The notes: generated by a model not told the origin, from the letters alone. Positions 50,969 to 61,060 are shown, counted from the stretch's first letter. The stretch: 64,000 bases of DNA from Azohydromonas australica DSM 1124 (GCF_000430725.1 NZ_KE387207.1:31020-95019); one strand, 5' to 3'. Translations and numbers: made by a program.

Positions 50969-53005
50969 TCAGCGACTGAACTTCTGCAGCGTCTGCTGGC
51001 AGCCAGCCTTGTCCTGGTCGCCGGGGTCCACCAGCGGCAGGATCGCCGCCAGCGGGTTGACGAAGGCCAGTGCCGCCGCGGCGCCGAGCTTCAGGGCCAG
51101 CTTGCCCTTCTCCAGCCCCACCTCGGGCTCGGCGAAGCTGCCCCGGACGTGCACCGGCGAGCGCAGCGACAGCGGCGAGAAGTCCTTGGGGCGGGCCGCG
51201 AGGGTGAGGTCCAGGCTCTCCTTGGCCAGCGACACCTCGCCGCTGGCCAGGATGGTGGTGTCGCTGGTGTCGAACACCGCCACCTCCGGGCGCACCAGCC
51301 CGTCCTGCACCTTCACCCGCACCACGGCGCAGTTCAGCGGCAGTCGGTTGTCTCCCTTGACCAGCACGCCCAGCGCCTGCGCCACGTCCAGGCCCAGGCC
51401 CTCGATCAGCAGGTGCGACAGCGTGCCGTTGCGCACCCACAAGTCCATGCCGCCATCGAGCGAGGCCAGCATGGCGGCGGTGGATCGGCCCACGCCGCGC
51501 AGCTGCGCCTGCCCGCCCAGGATGCCGCTGACGTAGCCGGGTGCCGGCTTGTCTTGCCCGCGGTGCTCGGCGGCGGTGACGTTGCGCGGCTTGACGAAGC
51601 GCTCCAGCTGCACGTCGGACCAGCGCAGGCCGGCCTGCCACTGCGGCTGCTTGGTGCGGGCGTCCAGGCCGATCTGGCCGCGCAGCTCGCCGCCGGCGGT
51701 GCGCGCCAGCAGGTCCTGCAGCGTGAGCACGCGGTCCTTCAGCAGCACCCGGCCCTGCAAGGGGTGAAAACTCTCCAGCGCACCGGTGCCCAGGAAGGCG
51801 TTGTCCAGATCGATGCGCACGTCGGCCTGCATCCGGCCCAGCTCGGGCAGGTCGAAGTCCTGTTGCGGCAGCACGCGGCTGCGCTTGGCCGGCGGCGCGG
51901 ACTGGCCCGACCCCTCACCCTGGGCGGCGGCGCCCAGCGCAGGGGCCAGGTCCGACAGCGCCAGCCGCTGCCCGGCCAGCGTGCCGGCCAGGCGCGGCGG
52001 CTTGAGGGTGGGGTCGAAATCGAACTCGCCGTGCATGCGGCTGCTGCCCACGGTGAAGGACTGCACCAGCGCATGCCAGCGCAAGTCCTTGCGGGCGATG
52101 TCCCCCGACATCTCGAAGGGGCCGGTGGTCGGCAGCGCCAGGCTAAGGAAGCCGCCGGCGCCGGCCAGCGAGGCGCCCTTGACGTGGAAGCGCGCCTGCA
52201 GCGCGCGCAGTGACATCACGTCGGCGACGCGGCCGTCCAGGTCGATCAGCGTCTGCGCCGCCTCCAGGTGCAGCTTGATGGGGACGAGCTGCGAGCCGTC
52301 GCCGCCCACCAGCGGCAGCACGCCGCCGGCTTCCAGCCGCGCCGCTAGCGGCTTGCCCTGCCAGCGGCCCTCGGCCTGCGCGCGCAGCCCGGCATTGGCG
52401 CCGCCGGCGCTGCCTTCGCTGGTGCTGAGCCGGCCGTCCACCGACAAGGCGTGCTGCGCGTCCTCCAGGCGCAGCCGGCCCTCGCGCAGCTGCAGCTCGC
52501 CGAAGCGCGGCAGCAGCAGCGGCTCCTCCTCCTCGCCCTCGGCCTTGGGCAGCTTGGGCGGGCCGAACTTGAAGTTGGCGCGGCCGTCCTTGGCCTGCGC
52601 GAGGTTGGCTTCGAGCTGCTCCACCGTCAGCGAGGTGATCTCCACCGTCTCCAGCCCTTCGCCGCGGCGCAGGGCCAGCAGCGAGGCATACGGAACGGCC
52701 ACGCGCAGCCCGGTGGCGTGCAGCAGCGGGCGCGGCTGCTTCTGGTCGTCGTACAGGAAAGGCTGACCCTCGGGATTGCCCAGCAGGAGTTCGCTGCACT
52801 GCAGCCGCACGGAGCCCAGCAGGTGCAGCCTGAAGGTGGGGCCGCAGCGGACCTCGCGCTGCAGCGCGGTGGAGAGGCGGCCTTGCAGCGGATCGCGCAG
52901 GAAACGCCAGCCCAGGGCTTCGCACAGGCCCAGGACCAGCACCAGCAGGGCCAGCGCTCCCAGCAGCCAGCGGCCGATGCGGCCGATGCGGAATGCGGTT
53001 GCCAT
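50969..53005 (-). CDS. AsmA-family protein
   Basis: Protein of 678 aa with one N-terminal transmembrane helix (about residues 11-32, RWLLGALALLVLVLGLCEALG), the remainder periplasmic. The AsmA pattern is visible: repeated beta-strand segments, VQLERFVKPRN, GYVSGILGGQAQLRGVGRSTAAMLASLDGGMDLWVRNGTLSHLLIEGLGLDV near 470-520, and LRSPVHVRGSFAEPEVGLEKGKLALKLGAA near the end. AsmA-type proteins act in lipid transport or envelope assembly between the membranes. The start at 53005 is chosen because the helix follows directly; the ribosome site is weak. Confidence 0.9.
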   Translation of the reverse strand: MATAFRIGRIGRWLLGALALLVLVLGLCEALGWRFLRDPLQGRLSTALQREVRCGPTFRLHLLGSVRLQCSELLLGNPEGQPFLYDDQKQPRPLLHATGLRVAVPYASLLALRRGEGLETVEITSLTVEQLEANLAQAKDGRANFKFGPPKLPKAEGEEEEPLLLPRFGELQLREGRLRLEDAQHALSVDGRLSTSEGSAGGANAGLRAQAEGRWQGKPLAARLEAGGVLPLVGGDGSQLVPIKLHLEAAQTLIDLDGRVADVMSLRALQARFHVKGASLAGAGGFLSLALPTTGPFEMSGDIARKDLRWHALVQSFTVGSSRMHGEFDFDPTLKPPRLAGTLAGQRLALSDLAPALGAAAQGEGSGQSAPPAKRSRVLPQQDFDLPELGRMQADVRIDLDNAFLGTGALESFHPLQGRVLLKDRVLTLQDLLARTAGGELRGQIGLDARTKQPQWQAGLRWSDVQLERFVKPRNVTAAEHRGQDKPAPGYVSGILGGQAQLRGVGRSTAAMLASLDGGMDLWVRNGTLSHLLIEGLGLDVAQALGVLVKGDNRLPLNCAVVRVKVQDGLVRPEVAVFDTSDTTILASGEVSLAKESLDLTLAARPKDFSPLSLRSPVHVRGSFAEPEVGLEKGKLALKLGAAAALAFVNPLAAILPLVDPGDQDKAGCQQTLQKFSR

Positions 53006-53142
53006 GCCCGGAAGATCGGCAAGCCCCATGCCGCGCCGGCAGCGCAGGAATGGGCTTTGCACTTGGCGCCCCAGGCTTTTCCTGGAGGTGCCGACATGGG
53101 ATTCGCAGCGGTTCTTTATGGCCTCGTGGCTGGAGCGCGGTC

Positions 53143-54216
53143 ATGAGCGGCGGCGTGCGCAAGGGGCAGACGCCGCCGATGCTGGAGCGCGGGGCCTTCG
53201 GCGAGCGCTTCAGGCAGGGCTTCTTCGATCCGGCCTTCCGCGCAGAGGACGCGGCGATCGCGCGGCTGGAGGAGATCGCGTGGCAGGCGTACCAGGAGGG
53301 GCGCAAGGCGCCGCTGAGCTCGCCGGCGGGGCCGGGTTTCGCCGATCCCAGCTACGCGCTTTCCGATGAGTGGCGCGCCACGCGGGATCGGCTGCTGGCG
53401 GCACAGGCGCGCCAACAGGACGCGGCCACGCCCTCGCGGGTGCTGCTGGTGTGTGGCTCGCCACGCAATGACGGCACTTGCCCGGGCGAGCGCTCCAAGA
53501 GCCACCGGCTGGTGATGCTGGCCAGCGAGGTGCTGGCCGGCGCCGGCATCGAGCCCGACGTGCTGGACCTGAGCCTGCTGACCTCGCAGCCGGGGCGGCG
53601 CATCTTCCCGTGCAAGGGCTGCGTCTCCACCGCCATGCCGCTGTGCCACTGGCCGTGCTCGTGCTACCCGAACCACTCGCTGGAGCAGACCGGCGACTGG
53701 ATGGCGGAGATCTACGAGCGCTGGGTCGCCGCGCACGGGGTGCTGATCGTCACGCCGGTGCACTGGTACCAGGCCTCCAGCGCGCTGAAGCTGATGATCG
53801 ACCGGCTGGTGTGCGCCGACGGCGGCAACCCGGACCCCACCAGCACCGGCGGCAAGGACCCGGAGAAGGCCCAGGCGCTGGAGCTGCGGGGGTGGTCCTA
53901 TCCCAAGCACCTGGCCGGCCGCGCCTACGGGCTGGTGGTGCACGGCGACGTGGCGGGCACCGACGGCGTGCGGCGCGCGTTGGCGGACTGGCTGGACTGG
54001 ATGGGGCTGGTGGACGCGGGCGCGCTGTCGCGGCTGGACCGCTACATCGGCTACTGGGAGCCCTATGCCACCAGCCACGACGCGCTGGACGCCGACACCG
54101 CGCTGCAGGAAGAGGTGCGCAACGTGGCGCGCGCGCTGGCGCAGGGCGTGGCGGCGTTGCGCACGGGGACGCTGGCGGAGCCGGGGAAGGATTTGTCGCG
54201 GCCGCGGCCGAAGTGA
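53143..54216 (+). CDS. Flavodoxin-fold NADPH-dependent FMN reductase-like protein with Cys-rich segment
   Basis: Protein of 357 aa. After about 100 mostly helical residues comes the flavin-binding core VLLVCGSPRNDGTCPGERSKSHRLV, then VLIVTPVHWYQASSALKLMIDRLVCADGG. Between them is a dense cysteine cluster, PCKGCVSTAMPLCHWPCSCYP (five Cys in 17 residues), where ordinary members have one or two; it could bind a metal or iron-sulfur centre, or be redox active. The N-terminal extension and the late WSYPKHLAGRAYGLVVHGDVAG are also unusual. GGAG lies 7 bases before the ATG. It is divergent from the AsmA gene. Confidence 0.85.
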   Translation: MSGGVRKGQTPPMLERGAFGERFRQGFFDPAFRAEDAAIARLEEIAWQAYQEGRKAPLSSPAGPGFADPSYALSDEWRATRDRLLAAQARQQDAATPSRVLLVCGSPRNDGTCPGERSKSHRLVMLASEVLAGAGIEPDVLDLSLLTSQPGRRIFPCKGCVSTAMPLCHWPCSCYPNHSLEQTGDWMAEIYERWVAAHGVLIVTPVHWYQASSALKLMIDRLVCADGGNPDPTSTGGKDPEKAQALELRGWSYPKHLAGRAYGLVVHGDVAGTDGVRRALADWLDWMGLVDAGALSRLDRYIGYWEPYATSHDALDADTALQEEVRNVARALAQGVAALRTGTLAEPGKDLSRPRPK

Positions 54217-54685
54217 GCCGGGGCGGCGCCCCTCAGTCGCGGTACGGCATACCGGCCGCGCGCATGGGCAGCACGCGGTTTGCCGCGAGGCAGGAACAGA
54301 AGGGGGAGGGGTCCGAAAAGGACCCCGGGCCCGAAGCCGCCATATTGGGGAAGGAGGGGAGGGAGACTGGCAGCGACGGTGGTGTGCCCGGGGCTGCGTT
54401 CTAGAAAGCACGGTCCGTGCCATGACAAATGTCATGGGTGCCTTGGGCGCTTCCTCCCTTGTGCGACAAGGGTTTGCCGCGCTAAGGCGGCCAGCCGACC
54501 CCTGGAATACCCTCGAACGCCGCAGTGCTTACCGGCGCTTTTTGCAGGGCATCGGCAAAGGCGGCGGCCTGGGAGCCCGGTCATGGGGCGCGGCGCCGGC
54601 GGCCGGTGCGCACGCTCCCGAAAGCCTGGACAGTGCCGGGCGCGCGGCTTGCAGCGCTGCGCGCCCGCCTTGCCGGAGCGCACGC
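54217..54685. other. 469-base intergenic region with a perfect 18-bp operator-like dyad
   Basis: No supported gene. The left part is purine-rich on the plus strand (repeated GGAGGGG, GAAGGAGGGGAGGGAG near 54300-54370). The inverted repeat CCATGAC-AAAT-GTCATGG lies at 54420-54437. The small Pro-rich gene begins at 54686. Confidence 0.5.
54420..54437. promoter_or_regulatory. Operator-like inverted repeat
   Basis: CCATGAC (54420-54426), AAAT, GTCATGG (54431-54437): perfect 7-bp arms. There is no T-tract afterwards, so it is more likely a protein-binding site than a terminator. The binding factor is unknown. Confidence 0.5.
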
Positions 54686-54925
54686 ATGAAGCTCGATGAA
54701 TCCCTGGCCTGTTCCTGGCGCCTGCGCCTGCATGAGCTGCCCGTGACGCCGCCGCCCGAGGCGCCGCCGCGCGGGCCGGCGCGGCCGGCCGAGATGCCCG
54801 AGCCCGACGAGCCGCCGGGCGAGATCAACGATCCGCCGCCGGGCGAGACGCCGCTGCAGGACCCGCATCCGCCACGTCCAATGATGCGTCGGCGCACCTG
54901 GCACGGAAGCAGGACGCGTCACTGA
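54686..54925 (+). CDS. Small Pro-rich hypothetical protein
   Basis: Frame of 79 aa. The first 20 residues (MKLDESLACSWRLRLHELPV) could form a short helix; the rest is Pro, Glu and Asp rich with PPGEINDPPPGETPLQDPHPP, a pattern seen in short Burkholderiales proteins of unknown role. GGAG lies 9 bases before the ATG and a hairpin terminator starts 10 bases after the stop, which supports a real gene. No function can be assigned. Confidence 0.5.
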   Translation: MKLDESLACSWRLRLHELPVTPPPEAPPRGPARPAEMPEPDEPPGEINDPPPGETPLQDPHPPRPMMRRRTWHGSRTRH

Positions 54926-54935
54926 AATGTCAAAC

Positions 54936-54962
54936 AGCACCGCTGCGGTGCTCCTGTTGTTT
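54936..54962 (+). terminator. Hairpin terminator
   Basis: AGCACCG (54936-54942), loop CTG, CGGTGCT (54946-54952), followed by CCTGTTGTTTC. It separates the Pro-rich gene from the gene at 55028. Confidence 0.6.
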
Positions 54963-55027
54963 CAATTGCCGCAGCGGTATCGGGCGCAGACTTGACGCTT
55001 GTTGTGTTGAATCAAGCGCGCTCGATC

Positions 55028-55465
55028 ATGGACATGCCTGCCCTGAACGTGGACTGGGAAACCGGCGAAGGCCAACTCGACCTGGGGCGCCTGGCGGAGA
55101 TGCCCGCGTCGTTCCGGCGCGACGTGCTGCGCGACTGGCAGCGCCAGATCGAGCAGGCGCTGTTCCGCGCCGAGGACGAACTGCAGCCCGACAAGCGCAT
55201 GGACGCGGTGCACGACCAGCGCTTCCAGAATGCGCGCCGGCGCGCGATGTGCGAGCGGCTGTCGGGCGTGAACGTGCTGCTGGCCGAGCCGCTGGTCAAC
55301 GGCGACGTGCTGCTGCACCTGCAGGGCGGCGACACGGTGGTGATGTTCGCGCGCCACGAGGACGTGAAGTTCAACGTCGTGCGCGACGCCGACCGCGCGC
55401 GGCACTTCGCCTCCACCGACAACACGGGCGACTACTACGTGCGCGAGGACTACACGCCGACCTGA
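55028..55465 (+). CDS. Conserved hypothetical protein
   Basis: Soluble protein of 145 aa, no signal or membrane segment. The N-terminal half is helical and charged (FRRDVLRDWQRQIEQALFRAEDEL); the C-terminal half looks beta-rich (NVLLAEPLVNGDVLLHLQGGDTVVMFARHEDVKFNVVRDADR). I do not recognise the family. In-frame start alternatives are ATG at 55034 and a TTG-type start at 54992; none has a good ribosome site. It is convergent with the DUF2269 gene after 22 bases. Codon use is like its neighbours. Confidence 0.72.
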   Translation: MDMPALNVDWETGEGQLDLGRLAEMPASFRRDVLRDWQRQIEQALFRAEDELQPDKRMDAVHDQRFQNARRRAMCERLSGVNVLLAEPLVNGDVLLHLQGGDTVVMFARHEDVKFNVVRDADRARHFASTDNTGDYYVREDYTPT

Positions 55466-55487
55466 GCCCGAAGCGCCGCCGGCCGCG

Positions 55488-55952
55488 TCAGGCCGGCTTG
55501 GCCACCATCAGGTAGAACACGGTCACCAGCGCCAGGAAGGCCGGCACGCCCAGGGCGGTCCAGACCTTGAGCAGCGCGAAGTAGCGCGGCGGCAGCGGCT
55601 GGTTGTGCGTGACCGCGGCCTGCGCCAGGGCGCGCATGCGGATCTGGATCCACACCACCGGCAGCCAGCAGGCGCCGGCCACGAAGTACAGGACGAAGGT
55701 CCAGAAGATCCACGGCGTGGTGAGCGGGATGCCGGCCAGGTGCACCATGTACCAGCCGCTCAGGGGCTGGAAGATGATGGTCGTGGTGGTGAACAGCCAG
55801 TCCGCCAGCACCACGTAGCGCACCACGATGGCCACGGCCCGCGGGTCGCGCGTGAGGCTGGTGAAGAACATGTAGTAGGCCGATCCCAGCCCGGTGCCGA
55901 ACAGCAGCGTGCTGGAGAGGATGTGCAGCCACTTGGCGACGAGGTAGTCCAT
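55488..55952 (-). CDS. DUF2269-family integral membrane protein
   Basis: Inner-membrane protein of 154 aa with four helices. Family pattern: KWLHILSSTLLFGTGLGSAYYMFFTSL with a conserved His in helix 1, WLFTTTTIIFQPLSGWYM, and WIFWTFVLYFVAGACWLPVVWIQIRM. The histidine placement suggests haem binding or a CopD-like role, but the function is not established. Its start overlaps the stop of the SDR-DoxX gene as ATGA, so both are translated from one message. Confidence 0.9.
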   Translation of the reverse strand: MDYLVAKWLHILSSTLLFGTGLGSAYYMFFTSLTRDPRAVAIVVRYVVLADWLFTTTTIIFQPLSGWYMVHLAGIPLTTPWIFWTFVLYFVAGACWLPVVWIQIRMRALAQAAVTHNQPLPPRYFALLKVWTALGVPAFLALVTVFYLMVAKPA

Positions 55953-57274
55953 CAGCGGGTCTCTTTCGGAGCGCCTGCCTCGCGCGGCTCCAGCGCGGCC
56001 AGCAGGGCCAGCGCCGCCAGGATGGGCAGGTTCTTGGTCAGCGGTCCGTAGGGGTGGAGCCAGAACTCGGGCAGCCGCCACGTGATCAGCAGCGTGTAGA
56101 AGCCGATCAGCCCGGCCTGCGTGGCCCACAGCCAGCGCCGCGCGCGCGGGCGCAGCGGCCACAGCGTCAGGATGCCCAGCACCAGGTCGAAGCCCGCGGC
56201 GCCATAGAGCATGAGCGGCTGCAGCGCCGGCGGGATGCCGGTGCGCGCCAGCAGCTCATAGCTCTGCTGCACCGGGTACAGGCCGAAGGAGACGGCGGCC
56301 GTGATGAGCCACACCAGTGCCAGCGACAGGCGCAGCAGCGGCAGCGTCCAGCCCAGCCGCGCCTGCACGCGGGCGCCGGCGGCGCGCTCGGGCGGGATGA
56401 AGGCCTGCGGCGGCCGGGGCGCGCGGCCCAGCAGCGCGGTGATGGCCTCGGCCGAGCCGGCGTTGCCCTGCTGCAGCATCGCCCAGCTGTCGGCGTCCAG
56501 CATGGAGCTGCCCAGGCGGCCGGCAAGGCCGGCGCCCAGGGCCGCCAGCGGCGCAGGCACGCGCAGCACCGGCGCGCGCGGCAGGCCCTGGGCGGCGCGC
56601 AGCGCCTGCAGGTATTCGGTCAGCGACAGCGGCTGCGGCCCGACCAGCGGCACGCGGCGCGCGCTCCAGGCCGCGGCCGGGGCGCGCAGCAGCGCTACCA
56701 GCGCCGTGACGGCATCGTCCACGTGCACCGGCTGCAGCGCGCCGCTGCGCGGCAGCGCCAGCAGCGGCAGGCTCGCCAGCATCAGGAAGAAGCCGGCGCT
56801 GGGGCCCTCCTCGCCGAAGACCAGCGAGGGCTGGACGACGGTGGCGTCCAGCGGCAGCGCCAGCAGCGCCTCGTCCGCGGCGTGCTTGCTGCGCTGGTAA
56901 TCGGTGGCGCCGGCCTGCACGCCCAGCGCCGAGATCTGGATCACCCGCCGCACGCCGGCCTGGGCACAGGCCTGGAACAGCGCCACGGGCGCGCGGTGGT
57001 GCAGCGCCTCGAAGGTCTGGGAGCCCCTCTCGCGGAAGATGCCCACGGCGTTGACCACCGCTTCCACGCCCTGCAGGTGCGGCAGCCAGTGCTCGGGCGT
57101 GAGGGCCTGGGCGAAGTCCAGCGCCAGCCCGTGCAGGCGCGGCGGCGCGGTGCCGGGCGGGGCAGGGCGTGGGACGTGGCGCGAAACGGCGACCACCTCG
57201 TGGCCGGCCGCCAGCAGGGCCTGGCACAGCCGGCGTCCGATGAAGCCGGTGGCGCCGGTAAGCAGCACTTTCAT
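55952..57274 (-). CDS. NAD(P)-dependent epimerase/SDR fused to a DoxX-like membrane domain
   Basis: Protein of 440 aa. Residues 1-290 are an atypical SDR (NDUFA9-like): MKVLLTGATGFIGRRLCQALLAAGHEV has the TGxxGxxG NAD motif, VVNAVGIFRERG follows, and YQRSKHAADEALLALPLDATVVQPSLVFGE carries the YxxxK pair. Residues about 305-430 are four hydrophobic helices of the DoxX-like type (LLRLSLALVWLITAAVSFGLYPVQQSYELLARTGI, LMLYGAAGFDLVLGIL). The fusion places an oxidoreductase at the membrane. It is translationally coupled to the DUF2269 gene. The substrate is unknown; quinone or envelope redox chemistry is a guess. Confidence 0.9.
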   Translation of the reverse strand: MKVLLTGATGFIGRRLCQALLAAGHEVVAVSRHVPRPAPPGTAPPRLHGLALDFAQALTPEHWLPHLQGVEAVVNAVGIFRERGSQTFEALHHRAPVALFQACAQAGVRRVIQISALGVQAGATDYQRSKHAADEALLALPLDATVVQPSLVFGEEGPSAGFFLMLASLPLLALPRSGALQPVHVDDAVTALVALLRAPAAAWSARRVPLVGPQPLSLTEYLQALRAAQGLPRAPVLRVPAPLAALGAGLAGRLGSSMLDADSWAMLQQGNAGSAEAITALLGRAPRPPQAFIPPERAAGARVQARLGWTLPLLRLSLALVWLITAAVSFGLYPVQQSYELLARTGIPPALQPLMLYGAAGFDLVLGILTLWPLRPRARRWLWATQAGLIGFYTLLITWRLPEFWLHPYGPLTKNLPILAALALLAALEPREAGAPKETR

Positions 57275-57308
57275 TCGTCAGGAAGCAGGCAGAAGCCCGG
57301 GGAACGGC

Positions 57309-57340
57309 GCTTGCCGAATTGGCGTGCCGGTTCGGCAAGC
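57309..57340. promoter_or_regulatory. 10-bp inverted repeat in a divergent promoter region
   Basis: GCTTGCCGAA (57309-57318) and TTCGGCAAGC (57331-57340) are perfect arms with a 12-base spacer, lying between the starts at 57274 and 57374. The right arm recurs once at 44264-44273, upstream of the hemerythrin gene. Confidence 0.45.
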
Positions 57341-57373
57341 CGCATTCCTTTAATCACAGCAGAGGTGACTTCC

Positions 57374-57877
57374 ATGGGCCTGACTACCCAATTCCTCGTT
57401 AACACGGCGCAGCGCGCGATCAAGGACGGCCTGCTGGCCGCGGCCCTGTCCGGCGGTTCGATGGCCGCGCGCAGCAAGGCCGACAGCGGCAGCGCCGTGG
57501 CGGGCGTGAACGCGCCGGCGCACTGGGTGCATGGCGAGGAGTCGATCCAGCGCGAGGACGTGTCGGCCAAGCACACGCTGGTGGGCGCGGCCATTCACAC
57601 CGCCTCGGCCATGCTGTGGGCCGGGCTGTACGAGGCGCTGCAGACGCGGCGCGAGCGCCGCACCGTCGCCGGCGCGCTGGTGGACGCTGCCGGCGTGGCG
57701 GCGCTGGCGGCGGTGGTCGACCTGAAGCTGGTGCCCGAGCGGCTGACGCCCGGCTTCCAGCACCGCATGAGCAAGGAAAGCCTGTGGATGGTCTACGGCA
57801 GCTTCGCGCTGGGCCTGGCGCTGGGCGGGCTGCAGCGGCGCGGGGAGGCACCCACGGTGCGGGACCTGCGCGAGTGA
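57374..57877 (+). CDS. Hypothetical membrane-associated protein
   Basis: Protein of 167 aa, not recognised. Weakly hydrophobic helices occur near residues 15-28, 70-85, 95-115 and 140-156 (HTLVGAAIHTASAMLWAGLYEAL; VAGALVDAAGVAALAAVVDLKLVPERLTPGF; MVYGSFALGLALGG). The phrase VDLKLVPERLTPGFQHRMS resembles small DUF1440-like inner-membrane proteins. AGAGGTG lies about 7 bases before the ATG. htpG follows 122 bases later but has its own heat-shock promoter. Confidence 0.72.
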   Translation: MGLTTQFLVNTAQRAIKDGLLAAALSGGSMAARSKADSGSAVAGVNAPAHWVHGEESIQREDVSAKHTLVGAAIHTASAMLWAGLYEALQTRRERRTVAGALVDAAGVAALAAVVDLKLVPERLTPGFQHRMSKESLWMVYGSFALGLALGGLQRRGEAPTVRDLRE

Positions 57878-57926
57878 GCGCGGCGGCCCTCGGCGCGTGA
57901 AGTGGTGTTTTGATGCGCAGCCGGCT

Positions 57927-57955
57927 CTTGAAGCCGCGCGGGGGTGTCCCCATCT
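57927..57955 (+). promoter_or_regulatory. Sigma-32 heat-shock promoter of htpG
   Basis: CTTGAAG (57927-57933), a 14-base spacer and CCCCATCT (57948-57955) match the RpoH consensus CTTGAAA-N11-16-CCCATNT almost perfectly, 44 bases before the htpG start. Confidence 0.82.
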
Positions 57956-57999
57956 GGGGCCCGCCCCGCGCTGGAGCGGGTTGACGACTTCACAACACC

Positions 58000-59871
<1,872 letters not shown>

Positions 59872-59901
59872 GCGTCAGACGCTGACGCCGGCAGGAAATG
59901 C

Positions 59902-59930
59902 CGTCATGCCCGCGAAGGCGGGCATCCACG
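59902..59930. repeat. Dispersed hairpin repeat (second copy)
   Basis: CGTCATGCCCGCGAAGGCGGGCATCC-type element: ATGCCCGC (59906-59913), loop GAAG, GCGGGCAT (59918-59925). It is the same family as the copy at 33343-33370, with a TCATTCCCGC to TCATGCCCGC change compensated in the other arm. Confidence 0.7.
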
Positions 59931-59966
59931 AACCACGCGGTGCCGCCCGGACCGCGTGGTTTTTTC
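59931..59966 (+). terminator. htpG terminator
   Basis: AACCACGCGGT (59931-59941), 9-base loop, ACCGCGTGGTT (59951-59961), then TTTTTC. It abuts the repeat at 59902 and ends before the convergent srkA stop. Confidence 0.8.
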
Positions 59967-59969
59967 TTG

Positions 59970-60995
59970 TCAGTACATCTCCAGCGGCGGCTCCGCCATC
60001 GCCGCGAGCTGTTCGCGCAGCTGCGAGGTCTGCTGCGACCAGTAGGCGGCGGTGCCGAAGAAGGGGAAGGCGGCCGGGAAGGCCGGGTCGCTCCAGCGTT
60101 CGGCCAGCCAGGCGCTGTGGTGGATCATGCGCAGGGTGCGCAGCGGCTCGATCAGCGCCAGCTCGCGCGTGTCGAAGGGCATGAACAGGCGGTAGCCCTG
60201 CAGGATCTGCCCCATCTGCGCCGCCATGGCCGGGGGCTCGCCCGAGAGCAGCATCCACAGGTCCTGCACCGCGGGGCCGGTGCAGGCGTCGTCCAAATCC
60301 ACCACGTGCGGACCCTCGTCGCGCCACAGGATATTGCCGGGGTGGCAGTCGCCGTGCAGGCGCAGCCGGCGCACGGCGCCGGCGCTCTCGAACAGCTCGC
60401 GCACCGCCGACAGCGCCGCGTCGCAGGTGCTGCGCCAGCCCGGGAGCTGGTCCGGCGGGATGAAGTCGCCGTCGAGCAGCCGCTGCCGCGCGGCCTCGCC
60501 AAAGGTTGCCACGTCCAGCGTGCGGCGGTGCTCGAAGCTTGCCTGCGCACCCACCGCATGCAGCCGGCCCAGGAAGCGGCCCAGCCACTGCAGCACCATC
60601 GGATCTTCCAGATCGGGCGCGCGGCCGGCGCGGCGCGGGCTCACCGAGAAGCGGAAGGGCTCGCCGTCGAAGCGGATGGTGGCCAGGGTGGGCGGGTCGC
60701 CGTGCAGCGTGAGGAGGTGGTCGTCGTCGCGGGGCTGCAGCGGCAGCGGCGCCACCACCGGCACGTCGGCCGCGTCCAGGGCCAGCGCGAAGGCGTGCTC
60801 TTCCAGGATCTGCGCGTCGCTCCAGCGCTCGGGACGGTAGAACTTGGCGACCACCACCGCGCCGTCCTCCAGGAAGACCTGGAACACGCGGTTCTCGTAG
60901 GAGTTGAGCTGCAGCAGCCGGCCGTCGGGATCGAAGCCCGCGGCGGCCACGGCATCGAGGACGGATTCGGGGCGCAGTGCGGCGTAATGAGGCAT
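59970..60995 (-). CDS. srkA: Stress response kinase A (YihE/SrkA family)
   Basis: Cytoplasmic Ser/Thr protein kinase of the aminoglycoside-phosphotransferase fold, 341 aa. NSYENRVFQVFLEDGAVVVAKFYRPERW gives the ATP-binding lobe with K51, LHGDCHPGNILW holds catalytic D216 and N221, and HVVDLDDACTG holds the metal aspartate. SrkA of Escherichia coli counters programmed death under stress. Length and motifs are normal. It is convergent with htpG and has no partner in an operon. Confidence 0.92.
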   Translation of the reverse strand: MPHYAALRPESVLDAVAAAGFDPDGRLLQLNSYENRVFQVFLEDGAVVVAKFYRPERWSDAQILEEHAFALALDAADVPVVAPLPLQPRDDDHLLTLHGDPPTLATIRFDGEPFRFSVSPRRAGRAPDLEDPMVLQWLGRFLGRLHAVGAQASFEHRRTLDVATFGEAARQRLLDGDFIPPDQLPGWRSTCDAALSAVRELFESAGAVRRLRLHGDCHPGNILWRDEGPHVVDLDDACTGPAVQDLWMLLSGEPPAMAAQMGQILQGYRLFMPFDTRELALIEPLRTLRMIHHSAWLAERWSDPAFPAAFPFFGTAAYWSQQTSQLREQLAAMAEPPLEMY

Positions 60996-61060
60996 GCGCC
61001 GATGCTAGCCCGGGCCCCGCAGCGTGCCGGGCGGCAGGGCCAAGCGCTGTTTGACGCGGC

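Noticed and set aside
54280..54699. Arg/Pro/Cys-rich rightward open frame in the 54.3-54.7 kb gap
   Set aside because: Composition is that of random GC-rich DNA, there is no ribosome site, it spans an operator-like dyad and overlaps the better-supported gene at 54686.
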